NCBI GenBank assembly: GCA_907163375.1
Contig: CAJQUW010009069.1
Coordinates: 62,001-126,000, forward strand
Reading direction: 5' to 3'
Source: Prostheceraeus crozeri
Taxonomy: Eukaryota > Platyhelminthes > Polycladida > Euryleptidae
DNA length: 64,000 bases
Part shown: in pieces, positions 31,079 to 41,160 of the stretch
How positions within the stretch are numbered: the first letter of the stretch is position 1
Layout: the number at the start of each line of letters is the position of its first letter
The notes under the pieces: model-generated
Databases searched by the model: none
What the model was told of the DNA's origin: nothing
Seen by the model: only the letters and a program-made list of their open reading frames with translations
Position numbers and translations under genes: made by a program

Positions 31079-32370
31079 ATGAATTCTACAAATTCCGAAA
31101 ATTTAATTAAATTAAAATTTGCTAATTTAGATTTATTAAATTATCTATTAAACAAAAATAAAAAACTCAAATTGTCAGCATATTTGAGATGACATACAAA
31201 AAACATTAGAAAACTTTCCTGGATTTATTTGGAGTAAATATTCGAAAGAAAAACATCTTCCTCGTCATTCATATACTGGTCCAGGAACTCGATTAGATAT
31301 AAGACTAGATGAGAATAATAATCCGAAACCAGGTGACGAACCAATAAATAGAGTAGATGCCGCAGCTTACAGGCATGATTTAGATTATCGAAATCATGAT
31401 CTAAGTTCTCGACATGCAGCTGATAAGAAGATGATTCAAGAATTAGATAGTATTCAAAATCCTACATTTAGAGAAAAAATTAAAAGAATGTTTGTTAAGA
31501 AAGCTTTACAAGCTAAAATATTATTCGGCCAGGGTTTAAATGAAACGACAGCAAAGTTGTCTGAGAGCAACGCTCGAACCTACGCGTCCGAAATTCATAA
31601 AGAATACAGAAAGCCGAAATATCTATTGAAAGTAAAAGTATTTAATAAAGATGATATTTGGAGTGCTGATCTTATTCATATGCCGAATGAAAAAGATTGT
31701 AAATACGCATTGACCGTTATAGATTTATATACACGACACGCTTGGGTAAAACCTTTAAAAAATAAAAGTGGTCTATCAGTTAAATAATTTCTTTGAAGAA
31801 ATCTTTAAAGAAAGTAATGGAAAGCCAAGGAAATTGTTTGTTGATAAAGGATCGGAATTTTATAACCGAAACGTTCAGCCACTATTTGAAACTGTTTATT
31901 CAACTGAAAATGCAGGGAAGGCCGTAGTGATAGAAAGATTCAATCGGACGTTAAAAAATAAATTATTCAAGAAATTTACTGAGCAAAGAAATCAGAAATG
32001 GTTGAGGATATTACCAGGAATTGTAGAAGAGTACAATAATAAAGTTCATTCTGGTATTGAAGAAACCCCAAAGAATGCTTCTGACGACCCTGATTTGATA
32101 CGAAAGAAAATATTCGAGAATAATTATTCGAATGAGAGTAATCCGAATTTGCAGAAACTTAAGCCGAAATTTAAAATTGGTGATAGAGTTAGAATATTTA
32201 AATATAAGAATAAATTTGAAAAGGCTTTGTTGGTTATTGGACTAAAGAGATATTTGAAGTTTGTAAAATAAACCAAACTTATCCGATTACTTACGAAATC
32301 AAAGATTTAGATGATGAAAATATCAGAGGCCGATTTTATCAAAATGAATTACAACGAACTGATTTTTAAT
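31079..32370 (+). pseudogene. PLA2-integrase gene, broken
   Basis: Homologous along its length to 7737-9077: the YTGPG calcium loop, HD pair, integrase D-D-E residues and SH3-like tail are all recognisable. The copy is broken, with about three breaks. It has a hairpin-rich insert (31547-31575, GAGC-aac-GCTC) absent from element 1, and lacks two hairpin inserts that element 1 has. Confidence 0.85.
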
Positions 32371-32869
32371 TATCATTATCATTATTATTCAATTCTAACA
32401 TAATATCTAGAAATGGTACTCCTTCCTGTAATTTCAATAAAACATAAAGACACAATTGCCCACAGTAAGTAGTTCCTGGCTTTTGAATTTGAAATGTATT
32501 ATAAATTCCATTGCCAAGTAATTTTTTGACTTCGTTTGTAGGTGGAAGTCCGTATGAGTCGAACCAATAGTTCTCAGCCTCCGGGCGGTCAAAATAATAA
32601 TTAGAACAGTTTATATTTCTTTGTCCTGCTGACCAATGTACGCCTTTTTCATCTGACGTATGGAGATTGGTTACGAAATTTACAGTTATCGATGGAACTT
32701 TGTTCCGGGAACTGAAGGTTCCTGATGGCTTATTTTTTAGGAATTGTAATTCGTCTCTCATCAGAACATGAAAATTCTTTATTCCTAATTCATTTGCGAT
32801 TTTCTTTAGGTCGAAATTTGTCGTGGTTTGCGTTCCATATAATTTAAAAAACTCCTTTATGTTGCTCAT
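32366..32869 (-). CDS. Adenain-type cysteine protease
   Basis: 167 residues from the ATG matching the element 1 start (M-S-N-I-K-E-F-F). His, Asp and Cys of the triad are present (V-H-W, W-F-D-S-Y-G, Y-C-G-Q-L-C). It differs from 9112-9573 by a 30-bp in-frame GC-rich insert beside the catalytic Asp, which repeats a Y-x-F-D motif, and by a longer Asn/Asp tail. Looks whole; whether the insert leaves it active is unknown. Confidence 0.85.
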   Translation of the reverse strand: MSNIKEFFKLYGTQTTTNFDLKKIANELGIKNFHVLMRDELQFLKNKPSGTFSSRNKVPSITVNFVTNLHTSDEKGVHWSAGQRNINCSNYYFDRPEAENYWFDSYGLPPTNEVKKLLGNGIYNTFQIQKPGTTYCGQLCLYVLLKLQEGVPFLDIMLELNNNDNDN

Positions 32870-32919
32870 TTTATAATTAAAAAAATTTCTTATAGGGACC
32901 CCTAGAAGACAGAAGGGAA

Positions 32920-33075
32920 GGGGTATTGATTTCAAACTGTTCTCTAATGATGACTTTCCTTACTACTTGGGGGGTATTGATTCAAAACTGTTCCATTATG
33001 ATGACTTTCCTTACTACTTGGGGGATATTGATTTAAAACTGTTCTCTAATGATGTCTTTCCTTACTACTTATTCG
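32920..33075. repeat. 50-bp tandem repeat, three copies
   Basis: Copies start near 32920, 32970 and 33020 and contain TATTGATTT and CTTTCCTTACTACTT. Element 1 has a single copy (about 9635-9690). Confidence 0.8.
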
Positions 33076-33129
33076 ATTTTGAAATGATTTAATTTAATCT
33101 AAATTAAAACGTTACATGGTTACATTTTA

Positions 33130-33300
33130 TTAGTAGAGTTAGTGTTTCGTACATCTTTTATCAATAGTAATTCATTACTCATGAATATGTGAAAATTCTT
33201 TATTCCCAATTGCTTAGCAATCTCATTTAAATCAAAATTTGACGTGGTTTTGTTTGCCGTATATTTTTTGGAAGTCTCTAATGTTTCTCATTTTCATAGA
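33130..33300 (-). pseudogene. Diverged remnant of a second protease gene start
   Basis: The minus strand resembles the first 50-60 residues of the protease (M-x-N-I-R-D-F-x-x-x-Y-G ... G-I-K-N-F-H), clearly more diverged than the copies at 9112 and 32366. The rest is missing. A fossil of a protease duplication or of an older element. Confidence 0.6.
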
Positions 33301-33422
33301 AGATAAATTGTTTCTATTATATTCCCGTAATGAGAAATTAAAAACAACACATGGATATTTCAATTTGGTTACATCCACTTTGCATACATTCAATTTGGAT
33401 ACATTGAAATACATGTAAATTT

Positions 33423-33945
33423 GTCCACGCTGTGGACGCGTTCTAATTGGTTGAAACACTCTATTGTATTTACATGTGCAACAGGAAATAACATTGCATA
33501 TAAAACAGGAAATAGCATTGCATATAAAACAGACAGATACAAGTTTTCTAAGCAATGGGATTTCTGTCCACGCTGTGGACGCGTTCTAATTGGTTGAAAC
33601 ACTCTATTGTATTTACATGTGCAACAGGAAATAACATTGCATATAAAACAGGAAATAGCATTGCATATAAAACAGACAGATACAAGTTTTCTAAGCAATG
33701 GGATTTCTGTCCACGCTGTGGACGCGTTCTAATTGGTTGAAACACTCTATTGTATTTACATGGGGCAACAGGAAATAACATTGCATATAAAACAGGAAAT
33801 AGCATTGCATATAAAACAGACAGATACAAGTTTTCTAAGCAATGGGATTTCTGTCCACGCTGTGGACGCGTTCTAATTGGTTGAAACACTCTATTGTATT
33901 TACATGTGCAACAGGAAATAACATTGCATATAAAACAGAGGGGTT
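33423..33945. repeat. 143-bp tandem repeat, about 3.7 copies
   Basis: Units begin at GTCCACGCTGTGGAC (33423, 33566, 33709, 33853), a perfect hairpin with loop gct. Each has CTAATTGGTTGAAACACTC and two or three short CATATAAAAC boxes. The copies are nearly identical, so the array is young. Absent from element 1. Open frames across it are repeat artefacts. Confidence 0.9.
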
Positions 33946-34993
33946 TCAAGAATGATAAATTTTCTTCACAGCGCGTCTAATGTTAACGCGTTGATTTGAT
34001 TAGTTGAATGGCGCAGTATTTTAGCTGAATGGCGCACCATTATTCAAGAGAATATAATGAAATGGCATAGGTCTAACATTGAAAATAAAGTGTCTTGCGG
34101 CCGTATCGCAATAACAATAGCGGAGTTTAACATCCAAATTCCAAAATGACGCACCATTGTTTGGGAGAAGAATGGAATCATTTGGAATGTCACATAATTG
34201 CTTTACACAATGAAGACAATCTTCCGATAACGTTAGGTCGTGACTTTAAAAGTACAATAGAATTAGACACCCTACAAAGCATAGGAAAATTGTCTGCTAA
34301 TTTACCTAATCTCATTGCAAATGAAACTTCGGTAATTGATCACTATAAAAATATGTCTTGTCATTATCACAAAGAGATAGAAGATAGTTGATTTGCTTAC
34401 CGATAAAAATTTTACACATAACACTGAGTGAATTGTTTCTTTTTTCATGCAACAAGAATTTGTGTAAGTTTACAATTGTATTATTCTCTCCACCATTTGG
34501 CTCTATGAAATCACTCAAAGAATCTGTAAATTCATGCCTCTAAAAATATATTCCTCTTGAATTCCTCTCGTAATTTTTTCATCCTCCCTGGCAACGATTG
34601 TTTTCTTCTATCTTCAAATTGATCTTGTCTCATTTTGAGAAATATATGACGAGAGCGTTTTGACACAACCTTCACTGACAAGAAACACTATTTAATTAAA
34701 TAAGTCTTCAGCACAATTGTTTGAAATAGCCATATCGATTATTGTTGTTGTGTATTGTTTCACGGCATTGCAGCCGGAGTAGGATTTGCTGGATATATAT
34801 TCCACGTCTTACAAATGTCTAAGTGGGTGTAGCAGCTGTTTGTTCTTTCATACATTGTTTCCTTTCAAATGTTTGAGTTGGAGGACACAGCTCTTTACAC
34901 TGAAATGCCTTTTATTCATAAATGCGAGAAGCAGATGTTCTCTACAATTGAGTGTTTATCTGAGTGCAAAGCAGTAGATAAATTGTAAGAACG
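33946..34993. other. Right tail of Polinton 2, no recognised gene
   Basis: Composition is less AT-rich than the genes. One 81-codon frame (34146-34391, plus) begins T-H-H-C-L-G-E-E-W and has no recognised relative. It differs wholly from the element 1 tail (9574-10402), so this segment may be captured DNA. Confidence 0.5.
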
Positions 34994-35400
34994 CCAGGAA
35001 CGGTCATGATTTAAGCGAGAAAATTGTAATTCTCAAATTTGAGATTCTCAACTTTTATGATTTTTTCGGTGTCCTGGAACGGTCATGATTTTAAGGGCGG
35101 GTGAAAATTGTAATTCTCAAATTTGAGATTTTGAAAAAATTGAAAAACTGGGTATTTTTAAAAACGCCCAAATTTATGAATTTAGGTCTTAATAACCTGA
35201 AAAAGGGACTAAATTCATGAATTTAGACCATTTAAAAAGTACCATTTTTTGAAAAATTGGTATCTTTAAGAACGACTAAATTCATGAATTTAGGTCTTAA
35301 TAACCTGAAAAAGGGACTAAATTCATGAATTTATGTCGTTTTTAAAGATACTATTTTTTTGAATTTTATGGTGTCCTGGAACGGTCTTTTGCCCATTACT
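34994..35400. repeat. Right TIR of Polinton 2
   Basis: Reverse complement of 17537-17838, but about 105 bp longer through an internal tandem duplication of the segment holding AAATTCATGAATTT and AACCTGAAAAAGGGACT. Ends at ACT (35400), followed by ATCATC. Confidence 0.92.
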
Positions 35401-35406
35401 ATCATC
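35401..35406. repeat. 6-bp target site duplication of Polinton 2 (right)
   Basis: ATCATC, identical to 17531-17536. Confidence 0.92.
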
Positions 35407-35858
35407 TCTTTGCCAAGCGTCATTATTTTGGCGTGTAATATCGGCATAAGATCGTCTCGGAGTAACACTTGTATTTTGTAAATTTGTCACGATGTAACTA
35501 AGCTGCTTCTGTACCATAGTCAATTGGTTTTGCAATTTTTCAATCGCAGCATTTTGCACACTTTCCTCCAATTCAGCTTTTCTCACATACGTCGATGCAT
35601 TTGTTTTCTTCTCTTTCTTCACGAGATTGTATGCCTGGTCAAGAGTATCAACTTTCACTCTGTTTAGGGCCAGTTTCAGTTCTTCATTTCTTAATCCTTT
35701 GGTGAACGCATCAATAAGGTGTTTCTCTCTTAGCTCTGAGCTCATACTTTTTAAAAGTTTAAACCCTTCGATTCTGATTTCCGACAAGAATTCTCGTAGT
35801 GCTGATCACTCTTCTGCTTACATGCAAATAATTTCACCAGCGGAGTTAACTCAGATTC
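35407..35858 (-). mobile_element. LTR retrotransposon fossil, gag middle part
   Basis: The minus strand encodes a retrotransposon gag-like helical segment (L-R-E-K-H-L-I-D-A-F-T-K-G-L-R-N-E and a Lys/Gln-rich coiled coil). It is bounded on the left by the Polinton 2 duplication and on the right by the Penelope duplication. Same fossil as 16390-17530, 38886-39123 and 59504-59610. Confidence 0.7.
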
Positions 35859-36071
35859 AGTTGATGGTCATGTACAGGAGGTTGTTCATTATGACAGGGA
35901 AAATCCAATATTCTCTCCTTTGATTTATTGACCGGTTTTTCAATATAAAATGATGTTTTAAAAACAGCCGGCGCTTCGTGCCGCAGACACTTCTGAAGAG
36001 CTTAGATAAAATATAGTTTCGATGCCCCAGATTAAATATGCCGCAATAAGGCTGAGTTCTTATAAAAGTGT

Positions 36072-37913
36072 TCAGAAATTTGGGAGCTCGTGTTTTCGGT
36101 TGATGCTTGGGCGTAGAGACTTAATCAGGCGAGCTTCGGTCAATCTGCAATCTACGGCGTTCTGGCTAGTGTCGATGATGTCAACTGCGTAGTTTGAAAT
36201 TGTGACGTCATCACAGTTATGAACTTTTTCATTATGTTCGTATAGGGCATTCTTATTGTTCTTATTTATTAGGTCTCTCTTGTGTTCATTGTAGCGTTTC
36301 CAGAAAGGTCGGTTAGTCTGGCCAATGTAGAAATCGTTGCAAATCTTACAGGTCATTTTATAAACTACATACCGGTCAGAACAAGACCGGTTATCGGGTA
36401 GCAATGAGCAAATATGGCATTGCATATGTTTATTATTCCTTTTTCTACTATTAACTGCAGTTTTTAAGGTAGGGCCTGGTTTGTTTACGAGTTTTATCGG
36501 TAAGTCGCATTGTTTTATGAGTTTATTTAATTTGCGATTACACGCATCACTAACAAAGTTCAGTTTGCAGGGGATGTAGCTGTTATCAGCGTGTTTTTTA
36601 TTTTTATTTTTATTATTCATTTTGGAAAGATCACGGTTGGAAAAACCGTTCTGCTTAAACCTGTCGTTCAGTTTTGACAAAGCTTCATCTGCTTTCTTTT
36701 GATCCGAGCATCTGTCGGTGACGCTAGTTTTACTATTTCTTATGTAATTAGTTTTTATGTGGTATGGTACCCAGCTTTGCTTGTTTAGGGATATGCCTGA
36801 GTGCATGTTTTTAACATACCAGTCATATTCGATTTCATTATTATTGATCTCTATGCTGACATCGAGGTAGTTCAGGGATTTGCTATTGGGCACTTCTACA
36901 GTGAATTTGATGTCTTGGGACACGGAGTTGAATACTTCGGTGATTCTATTTATAGTTTCACTATCATTATTATTTATAGGGCCAAGGATGATATCATCGA
37001 TGTATCGCGCGTAATACTGGGGAGTTATATTGTAATTTCTCTCAAGGATTTCAAGGGCTTCTTGTTCAACACAGTACATGTATATGATCGCGAATGGTGG
37101 TGAGAATCGACCCCCCATTGGGCAGCCTTTAATTTGGCGGTAGACTATGTTATTGTATTGTATATAATAGTTGTAGCAAATGAATTTTAGACAGTTATGC
37201 ACGTCATCATAAGCGAGGGAAAAAGTATCGATACTATTCCAGTGGTTTTTGAGAAAGTTTATCTCAATTCCATGGTTGATTTGGATACTTGGGTATAAGT
37301 TGATGACGTCCAGTGAGATAAATGTGCCATTAGGGTTACTAACAATATTCAAAGTTTTCAGTTGTTCGATCAGGGAGATGGAATTTTTAATATTTGTATG
37401 TACAAATTGGATTAGCTGACTTAGTATTCTGGTGACTAGCCAGTCAATTTTGCAGGTAGGGGTATCAATGCTCGATGCAATGGGTCTAAGGGGGTAATGA
37501 TTTTCTTCATCTTTATCTTTGTGGTCCTTTATTTTAACATAGAAAGAGGCCGGGTGACTTCCTGAGGCTAATAATTTTTCGAAGTCAGATTTTTGAAAAA
37601 TATGACTAAATGTATTGCGAATGATAGCATTCGCTTGATTCTCAATTTTAGTAACGTTGTTGGAGTCTATCTTACAATAATTAGTTACATCCTTTAGGAT
37701 ATTTTCTGTGCGTTCAGATAGAGATGCGGAGTTTACTACGACAAATCTGTTAGTTTTGTCAGAGGAGCAGGCTTCGATAGCATTATCAGACAGAAAGTGT
37801 TTAGTACTGCGAATCATTTCAGTATCATTTTTAAATTGCGCATCCCGTTTTAAGAATTTGGTCTCTGCTTTTATGATTTCGAGGGCCCTATCCTTGAAAA
37901 ATTGCAGCTTATT
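36072..37913 (-). CDS. Penelope-like reverse transcriptase with GIY-YIG endonuclease, 5'-truncated
   Basis: The frame is open from the junction at 37913 to the stop at 36072, about 613 codons; the first ATG is at 37817. Reverse-transcriptase motif A is F-I-S-L-D-V-I-N-L-Y-P-S-I, a QIKGCPMGG-like motif B follows, and motif C is Y-A-R-Y-I-D-D-I. A Cys/His-containing linker leads to a C-terminal GIY-YIG domain (Y-V-V-Y-K-M-T-C ... F-Y-I-G-Q-T-N-R-P-F-W-K-R). Known: endonuclease-bearing Penelope elements use this pair for target-primed insertion. The N-terminus is lost at the head-to-head junction. No stop interrupts the remaining frame, so the insertion is young. Confidence 0.92.
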   Translation of the reverse strand, partial: NKLQFFKDRALEIIKAETKFLKRDAQFKNDTEMIRSTKHFLSDNAIEACSSDKTNRFVVVNSASLSERTENILKDVTNYCKIDSNNVTKIENQANAIIRNTFSHIFQKSDFEKLLASGSHPASFYVKIKDHKDKDEENHYPLRPIASSIDTPTCKIDWLVTRILSQLIQFVHTNIKNSISLIEQLKTLNIVSNPNGTFISLDVINLYPSIQINHGIEINFLKNHWNSIDTFSLAYDDVHNCLKFICYNYYIQYNNIVYRQIKGCPMGGRFSPPFAIIYMYCVEQEALEILERNYNITPQYYARYIDDIILGPINNNDSETINRITEVFNSVSQDIKFTVEVPNSKSLNYLDVSIEINNNEIEYDWYVKNMHSGISLNKQSWVPYHIKTNYIRNSKTSVTDRCSDQKKADEALSKLNDRFKQNGFSNRDLSKMNNKNKNKKHADNSYIPCKLNFVSDACNRKLNKLIKQCDLPIKLVNKPGPTLKTAVNSRKRNNKHMQCHICSLLPDNRSCSDRYVVYKMTCKICNDFYIGQTNRPFWKRYNEHKRDLINKNNKNALYEHNEKVHNCDDVTISNYAVDIIDTSQNAVDCRLTEARLIKSLRPSINRKHELPNF

Positions 37914-37966
37914 TCAGCATAGAGATCAATAATAATGAAATCGAATATGACTGGTATGTTAAAAAC

Positions 37967-38701
37967 ATGCACTCAGGCATATCCCTAAACAAGCAAAGCT
38001 GGGTACCACACCACATAAAAACTAATTACATAAGAAATAGTAAAACTAGCGTCACCGACAGATGCTCGGATCAAAAGAAAGCAGATGAAGCTTTGTCAAA
38101 ACTGAACGACAGGTTTAAGCAGAACGGTTTTTCCAACCGTGATCTTTCCAAAATGAATAATAAAAATAAAAATAAAAAACACGCTGATAACAGCTACATC
38201 CCCTGCAAACTGAACTTTGTTAGTGATGCGTGTAATCGCAAATTAAATAAACTCATAAAACAATGCGACTTACCGATAAAACTCGTAAACAAACCAGGCC
38301 CTACCTTAAAAACTGCAGTTAATAGTAGAAAAAGGAATAATAAACATATGCAATGCCATATTTGCTCATTGCTACCCGATAACCGGTCTTGTTCTGACCG
38401 GTATGTAGTTTATAAAATGACCTGTAAGATTTGCAACGATTTCTACATTGGCCAGACTAACCGACCTTTCTGGAAACGCTACAATGAACACAAGAGAGAC
38501 CTAATAAATAAGAACAATAAGAATACCCTATACGAACATAATGAAAAAGTTCATAACTGTGATGACGTCACAATTTCAAACTACGCAGTTGACATCATCG
38601 ACACTAGCCAGAACGCCGTAGATTGCAGATTGACCGAAGCTCGCCTGATTAAGTCTCTACGCCCAAGCATCAACCGAAAACACGAGCTCCCAAATTTCTG
38701 A
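37967..38701 (+). pseudogene. Second, shorter Penelope copy: C-terminal part
   Basis: 244 codons nearly identical to the C-terminal part of the minus copy (two amino-acid differences seen), containing the linker and the GIY-YIG domain but no reverse-transcriptase core. It begins abruptly at the inverted junction. Confidence 0.9.
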
Positions 38702-38885
38702 ACACTTTTATAAGAACTCAGCCTTATTGCGGCATATTTAATCTGGGGCATCGAAACTATATTTTATCTAAGCCCTTCAGAAGTGTCTGCGGCATGAAGC
38801 GCCGGCTGTTTTTAAAACATCATTTTATATTAAAAAAACCGGTCAATAAATCAAAGGAGAGAATATTGGATTTTCCCTGTCATAA

Positions 38886-39123
38886 TTAACTCAGATTCTT
38901 TGGGTAGGAATAGTTCCATCAATTTGGTTTCGATCCACTCGAAATTGTTTTCATTGTCCTTGAATTCGAGTTGCCCACATAATTCGAAGCGCATTTCATC
39001 CGACAATGTATTGAAGAGAACAATGATTTTAGTCTCGTTCTTCGTAATTCCAGATATCTTGAAATATTGTTTTAATTTTTCCAAATGTGATTTTATGTCA
39101 TCATTTTTGTCACATTGGTGAAA
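38886..39123 (-). mobile_element. LTR retrotransposon fossil, gag upstream part
   Basis: The minus strand encodes a gag/capsid-like segment: L-K-Q-Y-F-K-I-S-G-I, T-K-I-I-V-L-F-N-T-L-S-D-E-M, F-E-W-I-E-T-K-L-M-E-L-F, typical of Gypsy-type gag proteins. It lies between the Penelope element and the 20-kb element. Confidence 0.7.
39118..39123. repeat. Putative 6-bp target duplication of 20-kb element (left)
   Basis: GTGAAA here, GTGAGG at 59498-59503: four of six bases agree. The gag frame suggests the right copy is the original. Confidence 0.55.
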
Positions 39124-39439
39124 AGTAGTAATCCCATCCCAAAAGGAAGGACAGTGCGGTGCAGTGATGAGTCAGCATGCTGACTCAGTCCCCCCCTCTG
39201 GAGAGAGGAAGGAAGGTGAGGGAGTTCGCCAAGGATGTGCTAGGAGGAATGGGTCTGTGAGGAGGAAAGCGTTCCCTACCCCCGCTGTAAGGAAGGAAGG
39301 CAGGAGGAGTTTTCCTGTGAGGCAAGGGGTGGAATCTCTGAAAACGGCAGCGTTGGAAAAAGGCGGGTTTTGGGATGAGAAAAGTCGTTTTTCGGCATGC
39401 AGGAGGCCTCAGAATTGAAAACGGAGGGCAGATTCGGAC

Positions 39440-40070
39440 TCTACGTGAAATTTTGGGTTAGGAAGATTGTTTCCAGCTCAATCAGAGAGAAACAATTTTG
39501 AGGACGTCCCCCCCTCCAGTCAGACTTCCAACTTTGGTTCTAGAGATAGTAGAAAGTCGTGTGATAGCTCATTTGAAAGCTAAGAGTGAGAAAAATGCAG
39601 TGGAAAGCTCAGTTTGGTCCTATTTTCCTGGGTTTAGAGAGGAAAATGGCAGGAAAACGCCAGAGTTAGAAAAGGCAGGTTTTGGTCGTTTTGGGATGAG
39701 AAAGTCCATTTTTCGGCATGAAGGAGTGCTCGGATGGGAAAACGGAGCCAAATTCGGACGTTTTGGCCAATTTTGGGTTTAGGGACTTGTTTCCAGCTCA
39801 ATCGGAGAGAACAAGTTCTGACCCCCCCTCTGGACGAGACTTCCAACTTTGGTGCTAGAGATCGTAGAAAGTCGTGCAATAGCTCATTTGAAAGCTGAGA
39901 GTCCAAAAAGTGCAGTGGAAAGCATCCTATGTCCAGGTTTTTCAGTGTTTAGAGAGGAAACCGCCAAAGTTAGAAAAGGCAGGCCACCTTTGGCGGTAAA
40001 TAGCAGAGGATTGGAAGTGAATGAAGAGCTCGGGTTTCTTTTAGGGGTACGACCGCACTTTGTTCTCTAG
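39440..40070. repeat. Subterminal tandem units, left
   Basis: Two to three units of about 300 bp share TTGTTTCCAGCTCAATC, GACTTCCAACTTTGG, AGCTCATTTGAAAGCT and GGGATGAGAAAGTCCATTT. The right arm has about four to five units (58130-59400). Confidence 0.8.
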
Positions 40071-40679
40071 GATCCTATCTTTTCACATTTGTGGAAGGTT
40101 TCGTCTCCAAATGAGAGCATGTTAAAAATTGAGTTTTTGCGCATTTTCCAAGATTTTGGATGGTTTGAAAAAACGAGTTTTTTCAACTCGGCTTCTGGTC
40201 ATCGTAGAGAGTCGAGGGATAGCTTAAATGAAAGGTGAGAGCAAGAAAACGTGACTGTCAAAATTTGAAGGCAATCGGAGCACTAGAACCGGAGATAGAC
40301 GTGTTTAAAGTTTTGGATGATGGATATTACGTCATCAGCTGATCGCCACAAACTATATAAGTGGAGTCTCTACTTGTGGGAATCAGTTCTCCTCCCGACT
40401 GGGTTGGGGTAGGTGAACTCCGGAGCTCTGATGGTAGCATCGGACATTCCAAATTTTGGGTTTCTGTACGAAACCGACTTAGAAAATTTCATGGCTGATA
40501 TCAGCTAAGGCGTCAGACTTAAAGGTTAGCCAGGAGATGACCTTCGTCTCCAGGCCATAAAAGACTCCAAAACTTTAAAGGCTTGTAACTTTGCTTCTAT
40601 AAGTCCTTTTGACTTGATTCGAAAACGGTTCGATCGCTATTGATCAGACCTATATTGACAGTGAACAAGCTCTTGTGAG

Positions 40680-41160
40680 TGTAGTCAGAAAGTGTATCAT
40701 GGTTTGCAAAAGCAAAGTTTAGTGTAGTCAAATTGTTTTACTGTGACACACGTTTGTAAAAGTAAAGTTTGATCATCGAAGTTTTATTCGTAAGTCTAGT
40801 CAGAAAGTGTATTATGGTTTGCAAAAGCAAAGTTTAGTGTAGTCAAATAGTTTTACCACAACACACGTTTGTGAAAGTAAAGTTTGATCATCGAAGTTTT
40901 ATTCGTGAGTGTAGTCAGAAAGTGTATCATGGTTTGCAAAAGCAAAGTTTAGTGTAGTCAAATAGTTTTACTGTGACACACGTTTGTAAAAGTAAAGTTT
41001 GATCATCGAAGTTTTATTCATGAACGTAGTCAGAAAGTGTATCATGGTTTGCGAAAGCAAAGTTTAGTGTAGTCAAATAGTTTTACTGACACACGTTTGT
41101 AAAAGTAAAGTTTGATCATCGAAGTTTTATTCGTGAGTCTAGTCAGAAAGTGTATCATGT
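40680..41160. repeat. 115-bp tandem repeat, about four copies
   Basis: Units start at CAGAAAGTGTATCATGG (near 40688, 40801, 40916, 41030, 41142) and include CACACGTTTGTAAAAGTAAAG. The right arm has only one to two copies (54830-55105), so the array grew after the arms formed. Confidence 0.85.

Larger units (their letters stand above)
17537..35400. mobile_element. Polinton/Maverick element 2, complete ends (17.9 kb)
   Basis: The ends are inverted (AGTAATGGGC ... GCCCATTACT) and flanked by ATCATC. Genes left to right: membrane protein, 275-residue protein, penton-like protein, ATPase (all plus), polymerase and two unknown genes (minus), fibre-like, amphipathic, capsid, hydrophobic and PLA2-integrase (plus), protease (minus). 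Capsid, penton-like, fibre-like and protease genes look whole. The polymerase, integrase, ATPase and hydrophobic-protein genes look broken, with roughly eight to ten breaks over the element, so it is probably a recent but dead copy. It is inserted into the gag region of an LTR element. Confidence 0.95.
35859..38885. mobile_element. Penelope-like element, head-to-head inverted pair
   Basis: Flanked by a 13-bp duplication TTAACTCAGATTC (35846-35858 and 38886-38898). Two 5'-truncated copies meet head to head at 37913/37914: a long minus copy (35889-37913) and a short plus copy (37914-38885). The outer 0.97 kb are near-perfect inverted repeats. About 30 extra bases lie between the left duplication and the left arm. 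Partial inverted copies at the 5' side are a known habit of Penelope elements. Confidence 0.9.

Noticed and set aside
33232-33949. Cys-rich frames across the 143-bp array
   Set aside because: They are products of the tandem repeat; the same peptide recurs only because the DNA does.
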